Shown in pieces: positions 33,063-43,999 of a stretch of 64,000 bases of DNA. Under the pieces are notes generated by a model. That model was not told the origin of the DNA, did no database searches, and saw nothing but the letters and a program-made list of their open reading frames with translations. Source of the stretch: an uncultured Verrucomicrobia subdivision 3 bacterium. Lineage in GTDB: Bacteria; Verrucomicrobiota; Verrucomicrobiia; Limisphaerales; UBA11358. A program made the position numbers and the translations under genes. The stretch is taken from the NCBI GenBank assembly GCA_903865745.1, contig CAIPKV010000052.1, positions 62,001 through 126,000 of the forward strand, in the 5' to 3' direction. How positions within the stretch are numbered: the first letter of the stretch is position 1; each line of letters begins with the position of its first letter.

Positions 33063-33929
33063 ATGAAATCCAAACTAGTATTCCTTGGATTGTTGGTCGT
33101 GGCCGTCGGCGTGGGTGTCGCGTGGGTGGCTAAAAGCCATTCACCGGCAACCGCGACGGCGGCGGTGACTGGCCGCAAAATCCTCTATTACCAAAGTTCC
33201 ATGCACCCGTGGATCAAGTCGGATAAGCCGGGCAAGTGCCCCATCTGCGGCATGAATCTCGTGCCGGTCTATGAAGGGGATGCGCGGGCAGGGGGCGATA
33301 CCAATCTGGTGACCCTGAATGCGGATAGCGTGAGCGCCATTAATGTGCAAACGGAACTAGTCCAGCGCCGGGTCATCACGCACACCATCCATGTCATCGG
33401 CCGCATTCAGAAAAATTCTGCGACGGCGGCGTGGTTTGTATTCGACATATACGAGCGGGACCTACCGTGGATCAAGACGGGACAGCAGTTAGACGTGACC
33501 TTGCCCGCCGTGCCGGACAAAGTTTATTCGGCGCAAATCAAAGAGTACGGCTCGGAGACGTTTGCCGACCGTTCGCTGGATGACATGAGCGATAGCACGA
33601 AAATCCGCGCCTACATCCTTAATTCGCCCGTCGAAGTTCCCGGCTTTGAAGCCAAGGCTTATTTCAACAATCTGCACGCGGAAGCTCATATTGTGGCCAC
33701 CACCCCGGAAGTACTGGCCGTGCCCCGCAGCGCCGTCATCTCGCGCGGTGCGGGTCCGCTGGTTTATGTCGAAAAGAGCGCGGGGTATTACAGTGCGAAA
33801 GCCCTCAAGCTCGGTCGCATCGGCGATGACTATGCCGAGGTGCTCGCCGGACTGGAGGTCGGTGATAAGGTGGTGACCAATGGCGGCCTGCTGATCGACG
33901 CCGAGGCGCAACTCTCCAACGGACAATAA
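33063..33929 (+). CDS. CusB-like RND efflux adaptor, short form
   Basis: The ATG at 33063 gives 288 residues, much shorter than typical CusB (about 400). It has an N-terminal anchor (LVFLGLLVVAVGVGVAWVA), an HMBD-like module in which the first Cys is replaced (YYQSSMHPWIKSDKPGKCPICGMNLVPVY), then the membrane-fusion-protein body: VITHTIHVIGRIQKN, IYERDLPWIKTGQQLDVTLP and a C-terminal beta domain (VLAVPRSAVISRGAGPLVYVE, LEVGDKVVTNGG). The long alpha-hairpin seems missing, since the chain goes from the first barrel half straight to the second. It lies 3 bp before the pump gene. Confidence 0.88.
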   Translation: MKSKLVFLGLLVVAVGVGVAWVAKSHSPATATAAVTGRKILYYQSSMHPWIKSDKPGKCPICGMNLVPVYEGDARAGGDTNLVTLNADSVSAINVQTELVQRRVITHTIHVIGRIQKNSATAAWFVFDIYERDLPWIKTGQQLDVTLPAVPDKVYSAQIKEYGSETFADRSLDDMSDSTKIRAYILNSPVEVPGFEAKAYFNNLHAEAHIVATTPEVLAVPRSAVISRGAGPLVYVEKSAGYYSAKALKLGRIGDDYAEVLAGLEVGDKVVTNGGLLIDAEAQLSNGQ

Positions 33930-33932
33930 ATT

Positions 33933-36900
33933 ATGATCAACCGCATCATTGAATGGTCGTTGCGCAACCGTTTCCTTGTCATCTGTGGTGTGGCGCTGCT
34001 CATCGGTCTCGGCGGGCGGGCGCTCTATCGCACGCCGGTGGATGCGATACCCGACTTGAGCGAAAACCAGGTCGTGGTCTTTGCGGATTGGCCGGGACGC
34101 AGCCCGCAGGAAGTCGAAGACCAGGTCACTTATCCGCTGTCGGTGAATTTGCAGGGGCTTGCGGGCGTGAAAACGGTCCGGGCCAATTCCATGTTCGGTT
34201 TCTCGCTCGTCACGATTATTTTCGACGACCGGATTGATAACTACTTTGCGCGCTCGCGCGTGCTGGAGCGTTTGAATTATCTCGGCAGCCAGCTGCCTGC
34301 CGGGGTCACGCCGCAACTGGGCCCGGATGCGACCGGTCTCGGCTGGGTCTATCAATATTACCTCGACGTTGATCCGAAAAAATCTCCGCACGGCGGTTAC
34401 GACCTCGGCCAGTTGCGCGCGACCCAGGATTGGTTTGTGCGCTACCAGTTGAATTCCGTTCAGGGAGTGGCGGAGGTGGCGACGGTGGGCGGTTTTGTGC
34501 GGCAATATCAGATTGAAGTTTCGTCACTGAAAATGCGCGATCGCCAGGTGACGCTGCAAACGGTCATGGACGCCGTGAAGCAAAGCAATTTGAACGTGGG
34601 CGGCAAAGTGATTGAAGAAAACGGCATGGAATTTGTCGTGCGCGGGATTGGACTCGTGAAGTCGGCAGGGGATTTGGAGAACATTGTGCTGCAACAAAAT
34701 CGCGGCCTGCCCGTGTATCTCAAGGACGTGGCAAATGTGCAGATCGGCGGCGACTTTCGGCGGGGTGCTCTGGATATTGATGGCCACGAAGCGGTCGGAG
34801 GCATCGTGGTGATGCGCACCGGCGAAAACGCGATGCAAGTCATCCGCGACGTGAAGGCCAAGATTGCGCAAATCTCGCCCAGCCTGCCGCCGGGCGTGAG
34901 CATCAAATCCTTCTATGACCGTAGTGAATTAATTACGCGAACGCTCGACACACTTAAACATGCGCTCGCCGAAGAGGCGCTGCTCGTGACGCTGGTCATC
35001 ATCGTTTTTCTTTTTCATTTTAGGAGCATCCTCATCGTCACGCTGCCGCTGCCGCTTTCGATTTTGTTCTCATTCATTTTGATGAATCAATTCGGCATCA
35101 CGTCAAACATCATGTCACTATCCGGCATCGCCATTGCTATCGGCGTGCTGGTGGATGCGGGCATAGTGATGGCAGAAAACGCCATTCGCCATTGTGAACG
35201 GGCGGAAAAATTAAAGGGCGGGCGGCTGAACCCGGCCGAATCCTTACAAGTCACCCTCGAAGCCGCGCAGCAAGTGGGTCGGCCGATTTTCTTCGCGATG
35301 GTCATTATCATTCTTGCCTTCGTGCCGGTATTCGCGTTGAGCGGTCAGGAAGGGAAGTTATTTCATCCACTGGCCTTCACAAAGACGTTTGCGATGCTCG
35401 GCTCGACGATTCTTGCCATCACGCTCGTGCCGGTGTTGTGCGCCACCTTCATCCGCGGACCGTTTCATTCGGAAGCTTCCAATCCGCTCATGAAAGTGTT
35501 GCTGGCAATCTACAATCCTATTTTGGATCTGGCCTTGCGCTTCCGCAAAACCGTCCTCGGCCTGGCTGGCATTTGTTTGGTGGTCGCGCTGACGCTGGCG
35601 TTTGGTGTGCCAAAACCGCTGTTCAATCAACTCTCAAAGCTCAACCCGCAACTCGCTGCCAAGCTGCCGCCCGGCATGGGCAGCGAATTCATGCCGACGC
35701 TGAACGAAGGTAGTCTGCTCTTCATGCCGGTGCTGCTGCCGAGCACATCATTGACGGAGGTGAAACGCATCATGGCGTGGCAGGACACGGTCATCAAACA
35801 GACGCCGGAAGTCGATTCCGTGGGCGGCAAGCTGGGCCGTTCGGAAACGGCCACCGATCCCGCGCCAGTAGAAATGATTGAGACGACCATCATGCTCAAG
35901 CCGGAAGCGCAGTGGCGTCCCGGTATGACCAAGGAAAAGCTCATCGCTGAATTGGAGGATAAATTATCCAAAATGCCCGGCTCCATCCCGGGTTTTTTGC
36001 AGCCGATTGAGAACCGCATTTTAATGATCAGCACCGGCATCCGCGCGCAGGTCGGCATCAAGATATTGGGCGATAATCTGGATGAGTTGCAAAAAAAAGC
36101 GTTTGAGGTTGAGCGCGTGGTCCGCAGCGTGCCCGGTGCCGTGGGTGTCGCCGCGTCGCGCACCTTGGGTAAACCTTATCTCAATATTGCCGTGGACCGC
36201 GTGGCGATGTCGCATCATAGCCTGCGTGCGGAGGATGTTTTGGACGTGGTCGAAGCCGGCATTGGCGGGGTCAATATCGCCACCGCCATCCAGGGGCGCG
36301 AGCGTATCCCGATTCAAGTGCGCATCGAGCGCGGCGAACGGGATGACATCGAAAAGCTCGGCGATCTGTTAGTGCCGGTTGGCGACGGTAAATACATTCC
36401 CCTCGGTCAAGTTGCCACCATCACGCGCGAAGTCGGGCCGAGCGAAATCGCCAGTGAAAACGGGCGGCTCCGCGTGTTCGTGCAGGCGAATGTTGAGGGT
36501 CGCGACCTCGCCGGTTTTGTACGCGAAACCCAGACGCGCATTGCCAAAGAAATCACTATGCCGCTGGGCATGACCATTGAATGGAGCGGCCAGTTTGAAA
36601 ACCAGATTCGGGCGCAAAAGACGCTGGAAGTCATTGTGCCGGTTGCTTTGTTCGTAATCTTCATTCTGCTTTACCTCGTTTACCGGAATTTTAAGGAAGC
36701 TGCGCACGTCATCCTCGCAGTACCGTTCGCGCTGACCGGCGGCGTATTTCTGCAATGGTGGCTGGGCTACAATTTCAGCGTGGCGGTGTGGGTTGGCTAC
36801 ATTGCGCTGTTCGGCACGGCCATACAAACGGGCGTCGTGATGGTTGTCTATCTTGATGAGGCGGTAAAAAAGAAGATGATTGAACGGGGTGAGAATTTTT

Positions 36901-37160
36901 CCCGGGCCGATTTGATTCGCGCGGTGAAAGACGGCGCGCGATTACGGCTGCGACCAAAAGTCATGACCGTGGCCACGATTGTTGCCGGCTTGCTGCCGAT
37001 ATTGTGGAGCACCCGGACGGGTGCGGAAGTGATGAAGCCGCTGGCGACACCCGTTATCGGCGGCATGCTGAGCAGCTTGGTACACATCTTGATCGTGACC
37101 CCGGTAATCTTTTGCTGGTTGCGCGAACGTGAAATGGTCAAAAAGACCGTAAAACTATAA
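33933..37160 (+). CDS. CusA/CzcA-family heavy-metal RND efflux pump
   Basis: The 1075-residue inner-membrane pump drives proton-coupled export of metal ions such as copper or silver through the periplasm. It starts MINRIIEWSLRNRFLVICGVALLIGLGG and has two periplasmic loops and twelve predicted helices. TM4 (GIAIAIGVLVDAGIVMAENAIRH) has the acidic residue of the HME-RND proton path, and the segments DLSENQVVVFADWPGRSPQEVEDQVTYPL and GYIALFGTAIQTGVVMVVYLDEAV are family hallmarks. Length is normal. No TolC-like outer-membrane channel gene is present in the window. Confidence 0.96.
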   Translation: MINRIIEWSLRNRFLVICGVALLIGLGGRALYRTPVDAIPDLSENQVVVFADWPGRSPQEVEDQVTYPLSVNLQGLAGVKTVRANSMFGFSLVTIIFDDRIDNYFARSRVLERLNYLGSQLPAGVTPQLGPDATGLGWVYQYYLDVDPKKSPHGGYDLGQLRATQDWFVRYQLNSVQGVAEVATVGGFVRQYQIEVSSLKMRDRQVTLQTVMDAVKQSNLNVGGKVIEENGMEFVVRGIGLVKSAGDLENIVLQQNRGLPVYLKDVANVQIGGDFRRGALDIDGHEAVGGIVVMRTGENAMQVIRDVKAKIAQISPSLPPGVSIKSFYDRSELITRTLDTLKHALAEEALLVTLVIIVFLFHFRSILIVTLPLPLSILFSFILMNQFGITSNIMSLSGIAIAIGVLVDAGIVMAENAIRHCERAEKLKGGRLNPAESLQVTLEAAQQVGRPIFFAMVIIILAFVPVFALSGQEGKLFHPLAFTKTFAMLGSTILAITLVPVLCATFIRGPFHSEASNPLMKVLLAIYNPILDLALRFRKTVLGLAGICLVVALTLAFGVPKPLFNQLSKLNPQLAAKLPPGMGSEFMPTLNEGSLLFMPVLLPSTSLTEVKRIMAWQDTVIKQTPEVDSVGGKLGRSETATDPAPVEMIETTIMLKPEAQWRPGMTKEKLIAELEDKLSKMPGSIPGFLQPIENRILMISTGIRAQVGIKILGDNLDELQKKAFEVERVVRSVPGAVGVAASRTLGKPYLNIAVDRVAMSHHSLRAEDVLDVVEAGIGGVNIATAIQGRERIPIQVRIERGERDDIEKLGDLLVPVGDGKYIPLGQVATITREVGPSEIASENGRLRVFVQANVEGRDLAGFVRETQTRIAKEITMPLGMTIEWSGQFENQIRAQKTLEVIVPVALFVIFILLYLVYRNFKEAAHVILAVPFALTGGVFLQWWLGYNFSVAVWVGYIALFGTAIQTGVVMVVYLDEAVKKKMIERGENFSRADLIRAVKDGARLRLRPKVMTVATIVAGLLPILWSTRTGAEVMKPLATPVIGGMLSSLVHILIVTPVIFCWLREREMVKKTVKL

Positions 37161-37439
37161 ACGCAAACCCCGTCTCGGAATAACAAATTGCTTAAAGGGA
37201 CAAGGTCAGTGTGCGAGGCTATGGCGTCATTGCCGACCATAATGAAGCCACTTTAAGCCGGCAGCAAATCAGTCAAGGTGGCTGATTTCAGGTCGCGAAT
37301 AGTGTGGGGTCCCATATAATTGAGTCTCAAATTTATTCAAAATATGCTTGTGAAATATTTCACGATAGGGCAACTTTCGCGGCTCTGACACTTGACCGTT
37401 TTCATCTGCGGGGAGTTTTTGTTGTCAGGTTTCAAATTT

Positions 37440-38381
37440 GTGAACTGTTTCGGAAAATTTAGTATCGTTTTGGCCATTTTCGCGGCGGCTTTCGTGATGA
37501 AAGCGTCCGCAGAAACTGCCGTCGCCCCGACGGGTTCAGCGCCAGTGCCGGAAATGGCTGAACCGCTGGTGACCCAGATTGCGCCGACGATTTTCCATAT
37601 CGGGCCGGTCCCGGTCACCAATTCCATGCTTTGTACTTGGATTGTGGCGGCCCTGATCATCTTTATTGTGCGGATCACAACCTGGAAGATGAAAGAGGTT
37701 CCTTCCGGTGGCCAGAATCTGATGGAAGCGCTCATCGAAGGTTGGGAAAGTCTGATGGGCAATGTGCTCGAGCCGAAGGTGGTCAAATGGGTGTTCCCGT
37801 TCGCGATGTCCTTCTTTATTTTCATCGTCATCTCCAACCTGACGGATTTGCTGCCGGGCGTCGGTAGCATCGGGATGGGGCATGCAGACAAAACCAGTTC
37901 GTTGCCGTTTGCGATTGAGCATGTCACCAAGCCGTTCTTCCGTCCGCCCACGACGGACGCCAATTTGACCGTCGCCATGGCGGGCATCTTTTTCATCATG
38001 GGACTTTATTGGGCGCTGAAATTCAACGGCCCGGTCGGTCTGGTTAAGCATGTTTTCGGCGTGAAGGTGGAAACGAACAAGTGGCTTTATCCGCTGCTGC
38101 TGTTGCTGTTCATTTTCATCGGCGTGATGGAATCATTTTCCATCCTGTTCATCCGGCCGGTGGCGCTCGCCCTGCGTCTTTATGGCAATATTTTCGGCGG
38201 TGAAACCATGCTGACGATGGCGCTCTCGCAGAAGCCGTGGTGGTTTGCGGTGCTGGTGTCGATCCCGGGCTACTTTTTTGAAGTGGTCGTCTGCTTGTTG
38301 CAGGCCTTTGTGTTCACGATGCTGGTGGTCGCGTTTGTCGGTACGCTGTGCACGCACGCGGATGAAGAACACGGACATTGA
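37440..38381 (+). CDS. atpB: F-type ATP synthase subunit a
   Basis: Subunit a forms the proton half-channels of Fo. The sequence has the helices and the essential Arg region: FIRPVALALRLYGNIFGGETMLTMAL, followed by EVVVCLLQAFVFTMLVVAFVGTL. The N-terminus is hard to place. I prefer the GTG at 37440, which begins a neat hydrophobic leader (NCFGKFSIVLAIFAAAFVMKASAE); a TTG at 37392 and the ATG at 37497 are alternatives. A long N-terminal extension with a cleavable-looking leader is known for some a subunits. It is the first gene of the atp operon, and no atpI precedes it. Confidence 0.94.
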   Translation: MNCFGKFSIVLAIFAAAFVMKASAETAVAPTGSAPVPEMAEPLVTQIAPTIFHIGPVPVTNSMLCTWIVAALIIFIVRITTWKMKEVPSGGQNLMEALIEGWESLMGNVLEPKVVKWVFPFAMSFFIFIVISNLTDLLPGVGSIGMGHADKTSSLPFAIEHVTKPFFRPPTTDANLTVAMAGIFFIMGLYWALKFNGPVGLVKHVFGVKVETNKWLYPLLLLLFIFIGVMESFSILFIRPVALALRLYGNIFGGETMLTMALSQKPWWFAVLVSIPGYFFEVVVCLLQAFVFTMLVVAFVGTLCTHADEEHGH

Positions 38382-38453
38382 TTTTAACAATTTGCAACCG
38401 GGAGACCTTTCGGCGAACGGTTGCGAGAAACTGAAACTAAAACGAAAAAACAT

Positions 38454-38654
38454 ATGCTCGCAGAATTAACTGGTAATATTCACATCGGTCTGGCTTTCGG
38501 TGGCGCGGCCATCGGTATCGGCATCGCCGCCGCTGGCGGTGTCATGGCCATCGGCCGCAACCCCGGCGCGTTCGGCAAAGTCTTCACGACGATGCTCATC
38601 GGTATGGCGCTCGCTGAAGGGTTGGCGATTCTCGCCTGGATCGTCATCAAGTAA
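38454..38654 (+). CDS. atpE: F-type ATP synthase subunit c
   Basis: The ATG at 38454 gives a 66-residue hairpin of two helices. The first has the glycine-rich packing motif (GLAFGGAAIGIGIAAAGGVMAIG), the polar loop is RNPGAFGKV and the second helix has the ion-binding Glu (GMALAEGLAILAWIVI). The usual Na+-type Gln/Ser-Glu ligands are not seen, so protons are the likely coupling ion. It follows atpB by about 70 bp. Confidence 0.96.
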   Translation: MLAELTGNIHIGLAFGGAAIGIGIAAAGGVMAIGRNPGAFGKVFTTMLIGMALAEGLAILAWIVIK

Positions 38655-38663
38655 CCACCGGTT

Positions 38664-39155
38664 ATGATCGAGGTTCTTGGTATTCATTGGAGCGAGCTGC
38701 TCGTGCAAACGATCAGCTTTTCCTTCGTGATGCTGGTATTGTGGAAAGCGGCTTATAAGCCGATTTTCACCATGCTGGAAACGCGCAAGGCAAAAATCGC
38801 CGAAGGCATGGCCAATGCCGACAAGATTAAGGTCCAACTTGCCGAAACCGAAGCCGAACGTAAACGGATTCTGGCCGAGGCCGGTGAACAGGCGGCCAAG
38901 CTGATTGACGAAGCCCGCAATGCCGCCATCCGCGTCAGCGAAACCGAGACGCAGAAGGCCATCACCGCCGCCGAGCAGATCATCATCAAGGCCCGCGAAG
39001 CTGCCGCGCAGGATTATGCGCGCATGCTCGCCGAGCTGAAGCGCGAAGTCGGCCGCCTCGTGGTGCAGACCACGGCGACGGTGACCGGCAAGATTCTCAC
39101 GCCGGAAGATCAGTCGCGGCTGGCCGTGGAAACTGAGAAGCAACTGGCGAAATAA
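38664..39155 (+). CDS. atpF: F-type ATP synthase subunit b
   Basis: The 163-residue subunit b has one N-terminal membrane helix (LLVQTISFSFVMLVLWKAAYKPIF) and a long charged helix (TRKAKIAEGMANADKIKVQLAETEAERKRILAEA...) that forms the peripheral stalk. It starts 9 bp after atpE. There is only one b gene; no b' is seen. Confidence 0.95.
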   Translation: MIEVLGIHWSELLVQTISFSFVMLVLWKAAYKPIFTMLETRKAKIAEGMANADKIKVQLAETEAERKRILAEAGEQAAKLIDEARNAAIRVSETETQKAITAAEQIIIKAREAAAQDYARMLAELKREVGRLVVQTTATVTGKILTPEDQSRLAVETEKQLAK

Positions 39156-39185
39156 TTCCAGCGGCGCTCCAAGAGCACCGCTTGA

Positions 39186-39596
39186 GTGGCGACCGCTACC
39201 GAAATGAAAATATCCAAACTGGCCCAACGCGAAGCCTGGCAATTGTTCCGCACCTGCCGTGTCAACGGGTTGCTCGACGGGCAGCGCGTCCGGCAGACGA
39301 TCACGTTGCTCGTGGAGAAGAAGCCGCGTGGCTACGTGGAGATTCTTTCCCGGCTGCACCGGTTGGTGAAGCTGGATTTGGATCAGCGCGCCGCCAGCGT
39401 GGAAAGCGCGGTGCCGCTCTCCGCCGATTTGCAGAAGCAGGTTGCGGCGCGGCTGAAGGATATTTACGGCGACGGCCTGAACCTCGCGTTTGCGCAGAAC
39501 GCGTCGCTCATCGGCGGTTTGCGGATTCAGGTCGGCAGCGACCTTTACGATGGCAGTGTGAAAATGCGTTTGGAAAAATTGCAGCAAAGTTTTTAA
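39186..39596 (+). CDS. atpH: F-type ATP synthase subunit delta, short form
   Basis: The gene starts at GTG 39186 (or ATG 39204) and encodes 136 residues where delta is usually about 175-185. The C-terminal part is recognisable (VPLSADLQKQVAARLKDIYG...SLIGGLRIQVGSDLYDGSVKMRLEKLQQSF), including the conserved GGLRI..GSD..YDGS motif. The N-terminal six-helix domain that binds alpha is reduced. Position between atpF and atpA confirms the assignment. Confidence 0.9.
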   Translation: MATATEMKISKLAQREAWQLFRTCRVNGLLDGQRVRQTITLLVEKKPRGYVEILSRLHRLVKLDLDQRAASVESAVPLSADLQKQVAARLKDIYGDGLNLAFAQNASLIGGLRIQVGSDLYDGSVKMRLEKLQQSF

Positions 39597-39605
39597 CCGG
39601 ATATT

Positions 39606-41138
39606 ATGAGTAATTTGTTATCGGAAATCGAAGCCCAGATCGCGGGTGCCAAAACCGCGACGGCGAAACAGAATGTCGGCACCGTGCGCGAAATCGGCGA
39701 CGGCGTGGCCAAAATCGAAGGCCTCACCGACACGATGCTCAACGAGATGCTCGACTTCGGCAACGGCATTGTCGGCCTCGCGTTGAACCTCGAAGAGACT
39801 GAAGTGGGCGCCATCATTCTCGGCGACTACACGAAGGTCAAAGAAGGCACCGAAGTCCGCACCACGGGCAAGCTGCTCCAGGTGCCGGTCGGCAAAGGCC
39901 TGCTCGGTCGCGTGGTCAACACCCTCGGCGAGCCGGTGGACGGCAAAGGTCCGATCAAGCAGTCCGCTTTCTATCCCGTTGAAAAAATCGCGCCCGGCAT
40001 CATCAAGCGCCGGCCCGTGAGCCAACCGGTGCAGACCGGTATCATGGCGATTGACGCGATGGTGCCGATTGGTCGCGGTCAGCGCGAATTGATCATCGGT
40101 GACCGTGGTACGGGCAAGACCACCATCGGCGTGGATACAATGATTAATCAGGCGCGCATCAACAAGGCCGCTGAACTCGCGGGCGATACGGAGACCCGCC
40201 CGATTTATAACATTTACGTCGCGGTCGGTCAGAAGCAGTCGAACATCGCGCGCGTCATCGGCATTCTCGAAGAAGCCGGGGCGATGCCTTATACGATTAT
40301 CGTCGTGGCTTCCGCGTCTGATTCAGCGTCCAACCAATATCTCGCGCCGTTCGCAGGCGCGGCGATTGGCGAATGGTTCATGGATAACGGCATGGATGCG
40401 CTCATCATTTATGATGATCTCTCCAAGCACGCCGTTGCCTATCGCCAGGTCTCGCTCATCTTGAAGCGTCCGTCGGGCCGCGAAGCCTATCCCGGTGACG
40501 TGTTTTATCTCCACAGCCGCTTGCTCGAACGCAGTGCGCGCGTGGGTGAAAAATACGGTAACGGTTCGCTCACCGCGCTGCCGATCATTGAGACGCAGGC
40601 CGGTGACGTATCGGCTTACATCCCGACGAACGTGATTTCCATCACGGACGGTCAGATTTATCTGGAAACAGATTTGTTCTATCAAGGTGTCCGCCCCGCC
40701 GTCTCCGTCGGTCTGTCCGTTTCGCGCGTCGGTTCCGCCGCGCAGATCAAGGGCATGAAGCAGGTGGCTGGTCGTATCAAAGGCGACTTGGCGCAGTTCC
40801 GCGAACTCGCGGCGTTCGCGCAATTTGGTTCCGACCTCGATGCCAAGACGCAGGCGCTCCTCGAACGCGGCAAGCGTATCATCGAAATTTTCAAGCAGCA
40901 ACAGTATGACCCGGTTTCTGTAGAAGCGCAGGTCGTGGTGCTGTGGACCGCGCAGAATAATTTCTTTGACGACGTCCCGGTGGCCAAGGTGAAGGATTTT
41001 CAGCAGAAGCTTTCCGAGTATTTCCACACACGCAAGCCGGACTTGCTCAAGAAGATTCTCAAAGAGAAGGCCATCAGCGACGCCATTGCGGCGGAGCTGA
41101 AGGCGGCGGTCACGGAATTCAAGCAGAGCTACCGCTGA
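39606..41138 (+). CDS. atpA: F-type ATP synthase subunit alpha
   Basis: The 510-residue alpha subunit has the Walker A-type loop [11 protein letters not shown], the Arg-finger region [23 protein letters not shown], and the usual beta-barrel N-terminus ([16 protein letters not shown]). It forms the non-catalytic sites of F1. It starts 9 bp after atpH and ends 6 bp before atpG. A long open frame on the opposite strand across atpA-atpC is only a shadow of codon bias. Confidence 0.98.
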   Translation: MSNLLSEIEAQIAGAKTATAKQNVGTVREIGDGVAKIEGLTDTMLNEMLDFGNGIVGLALNLEETEVGAIILGDYTKVKEGTEVRTTGKLLQVPVGKGLLGRVVNTLGEPVDGKGPIKQSAFYPVEKIAPGIIKRRPVSQPVQTGIMAIDAMVPIGRGQRELIIGDRGTGKTTIGVDTMINQARINKAAELAGDTETRPIYNIYVAVGQKQSNIARVIGILEEAGAMPYTIIVVASASDSASNQYLAPFAGAAIGEWFMDNGMDALIIYDDLSKHAVAYRQVSLILKRPSGREAYPGDVFYLHSRLLERSARVGEKYGNGSLTALPIIETQAGDVSAYIPTNVISITDGQIYLETDLFYQGVRPAVSVGLSVSRVGSAAQIKGMKQVAGRIKGDLAQFRELAAFAQFGSDLDAKTQALLERGKRIIEIFKQQQYDPVSVEAQVVVLWTAQNNFFDDVPVAKVKDFQQKLSEYFHTRKPDLLKKILKEKAISDAIAAELKAAVTEFKQSYR

Positions 41139-41144
41139 TAATTC

Positions 41145-42023
41145 ATGCCCAGCACGCGCGACATACGCCGGCGAATCAAGTCGGTCAAGAACACCGCCCA
41201 GATTACCAAGGCGATGCAGATGGTGGCCGCGGCCAAGATGCGCAAGGCGCAGTCGGCGGCGCTCGTCGGGCGGCCGTATGCCCAGTTGCTGAATGAAATC
41301 ATGGCCGAAGCGGCAACGCGCACGGTCGGTTTCGATCATCCGTTGTTGCAGGCGCGACCCGTGAAGAAGCGCGCGGTGGTTCTCGTTAGCACGGATCGCG
41401 GTTTGTGCGGCGGTTTGAACAGCAACATTTTCCGCGAAGCCCTGAAGCTGGACAAAGACACGACGGTGTTCATCACGGCAGGCAAGAAGGCCGCTCAATT
41501 TGTCGGGCGCACCAAGCGCAATCTTGCGGCGGAGTTTTCTTACAAAGATACGCCGGACTTTGCCGAGGCGCGCGCCATCTCGAAGTTCGTGCAGCAGTTG
41601 TTTTTGAAGGGCGAAGTGGACGCCGTGGATATTTTGTTCCCGCGCTTCGTTAATACGTTGACGCAGTTGCCCACGACGGTTCCGTTTCTGCCCATCGGCA
41701 AGATTTCCGCGGCGACCAGCGGCGTCAACGCGCCGGCGCAGGAGTTGCCCGCTGCCAGCACGACGGACGTATTCGATTTCGAGCCGGACGAAGAGACGGT
41801 GCTCGGCGCGCTGCTGCCGCACAGTTTGAATTTCCAGATGCACCAGATTCTGCTGGAGACCAAGGCGAGCGAGCAGAGCGCGCGCATGGTGGCGATGAAG
41901 AATGCCACGGACAACGCCAAGCAGATCATCAAGGACCTGACGCTCGAATACAACAAGCTGCGCCAGGCGAATATCACGAAGGAACTGTTGGAGATCACCA
42001 CCGCGCAGATGGCGGTGGGTTAA
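41145..42023 (+). CDS. atpG: F-type ATP synthase subunit gamma
   Basis: The 292-residue rotor subunit starts with the standard helix (MPSTRDIRRRIKSVKNTAQITKAMQMVAAAKMRKAQ), has the STDRGLCGGLNSNIFRE motif and ends with the C-terminal helix (NATDNAKQIIKDLTLEYNKLRQANITKELLEI). It is of normal length and in the usual place between alpha and beta. Confidence 0.97.
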   Translation: MPSTRDIRRRIKSVKNTAQITKAMQMVAAAKMRKAQSAALVGRPYAQLLNEIMAEAATRTVGFDHPLLQARPVKKRAVVLVSTDRGLCGGLNSNIFREALKLDKDTTVFITAGKKAAQFVGRTKRNLAAEFSYKDTPDFAEARAISKFVQQLFLKGEVDAVDILFPRFVNTLTQLPTTVPFLPIGKISAATSGVNAPAQELPAASTTDVFDFEPDEETVLGALLPHSLNFQMHQILLETKASEQSARMVAMKNATDNAKQIIKDLTLEYNKLRQANITKELLEITTAQMAVG

Positions 42024-42032
42024 TAAATTTAG

Positions 42033-43502
<1,470 letters not shown>

Positions 43503-43913
43503 ATGGCCTATCAACTCAAACTCGAGATCGTCACGCCGGAGGCGAAAGTGTTCGCCGACGACGTGGAGATGGTCACCCTCACCGGCATTGACGGCGAGAT
43601 GGGCATCTATCCCGAGCACATGCCGGTGATGACCCAGCTCGTGGCGGGCGAGATTTGCGCGCGCAAGAATGGTGAGAACATTTATCTGGCCGTGGGCGAC
43701 GGCTTCGTGCAGATCACCGGCAAACGCGTCGCGGTCCTGACGGATATGGCCATCAAGGCGTCCGACATCGATGAAGCGGCCGCCGAAGCGGCGCAGAAGA
43801 AGGCCGAAGCGCGGCTGACGCAGAAGCTCAGCGATGAAGAGACCGCGACTGTGCAAGCGGCCCTCGTGCATGCGACCACGCAGATCAAGGTCAAGCAGCG
43901 GCACAAACACTAA
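43503..43913 (+). CDS. atpC: F-type ATP synthase subunit epsilon
   Basis: The 136-residue epsilon subunit has the beta-sandwich (LKLEIVTPEAKVFADDVEMVTLTGIDGEMGIYPEHMPVMTQL..GEI) and two C-terminal helices that can brake rotation. Its ATG follows the atpD stop with no gap. It is the last operon gene before the terminator. Confidence 0.96.
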   Translation: MAYQLKLEIVTPEAKVFADDVEMVTLTGIDGEMGIYPEHMPVMTQLVAGEICARKNGENIYLAVGDGFVQITGKRVAVLTDMAIKASDIDEAAAEAAQKKAEARLTQKLSDEETATVQAALVHATTQIKVKQRHKH

Positions 43914-43932
43914 GCCTTTAACAAAAACTTCC

Positions 43933-43968
43933 ACGGCGCGAAGAACCTCCTTCGCGCCGTTTTCATTT
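43933..43968 (+). terminator. intrinsic terminator of the atp operon
   Basis: A perfect 11-bp stem (ACGGCGCGAAG with CTTCGCGCCGT) and 6-nt loop, followed by TTTCATTTCG, ends the operon 19 bp after the atpC stop. Confidence 0.85.
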
Positions 43969-43999
43969 CGTTGCCATCCTCCCGCCTTCGGTCAGCCCG

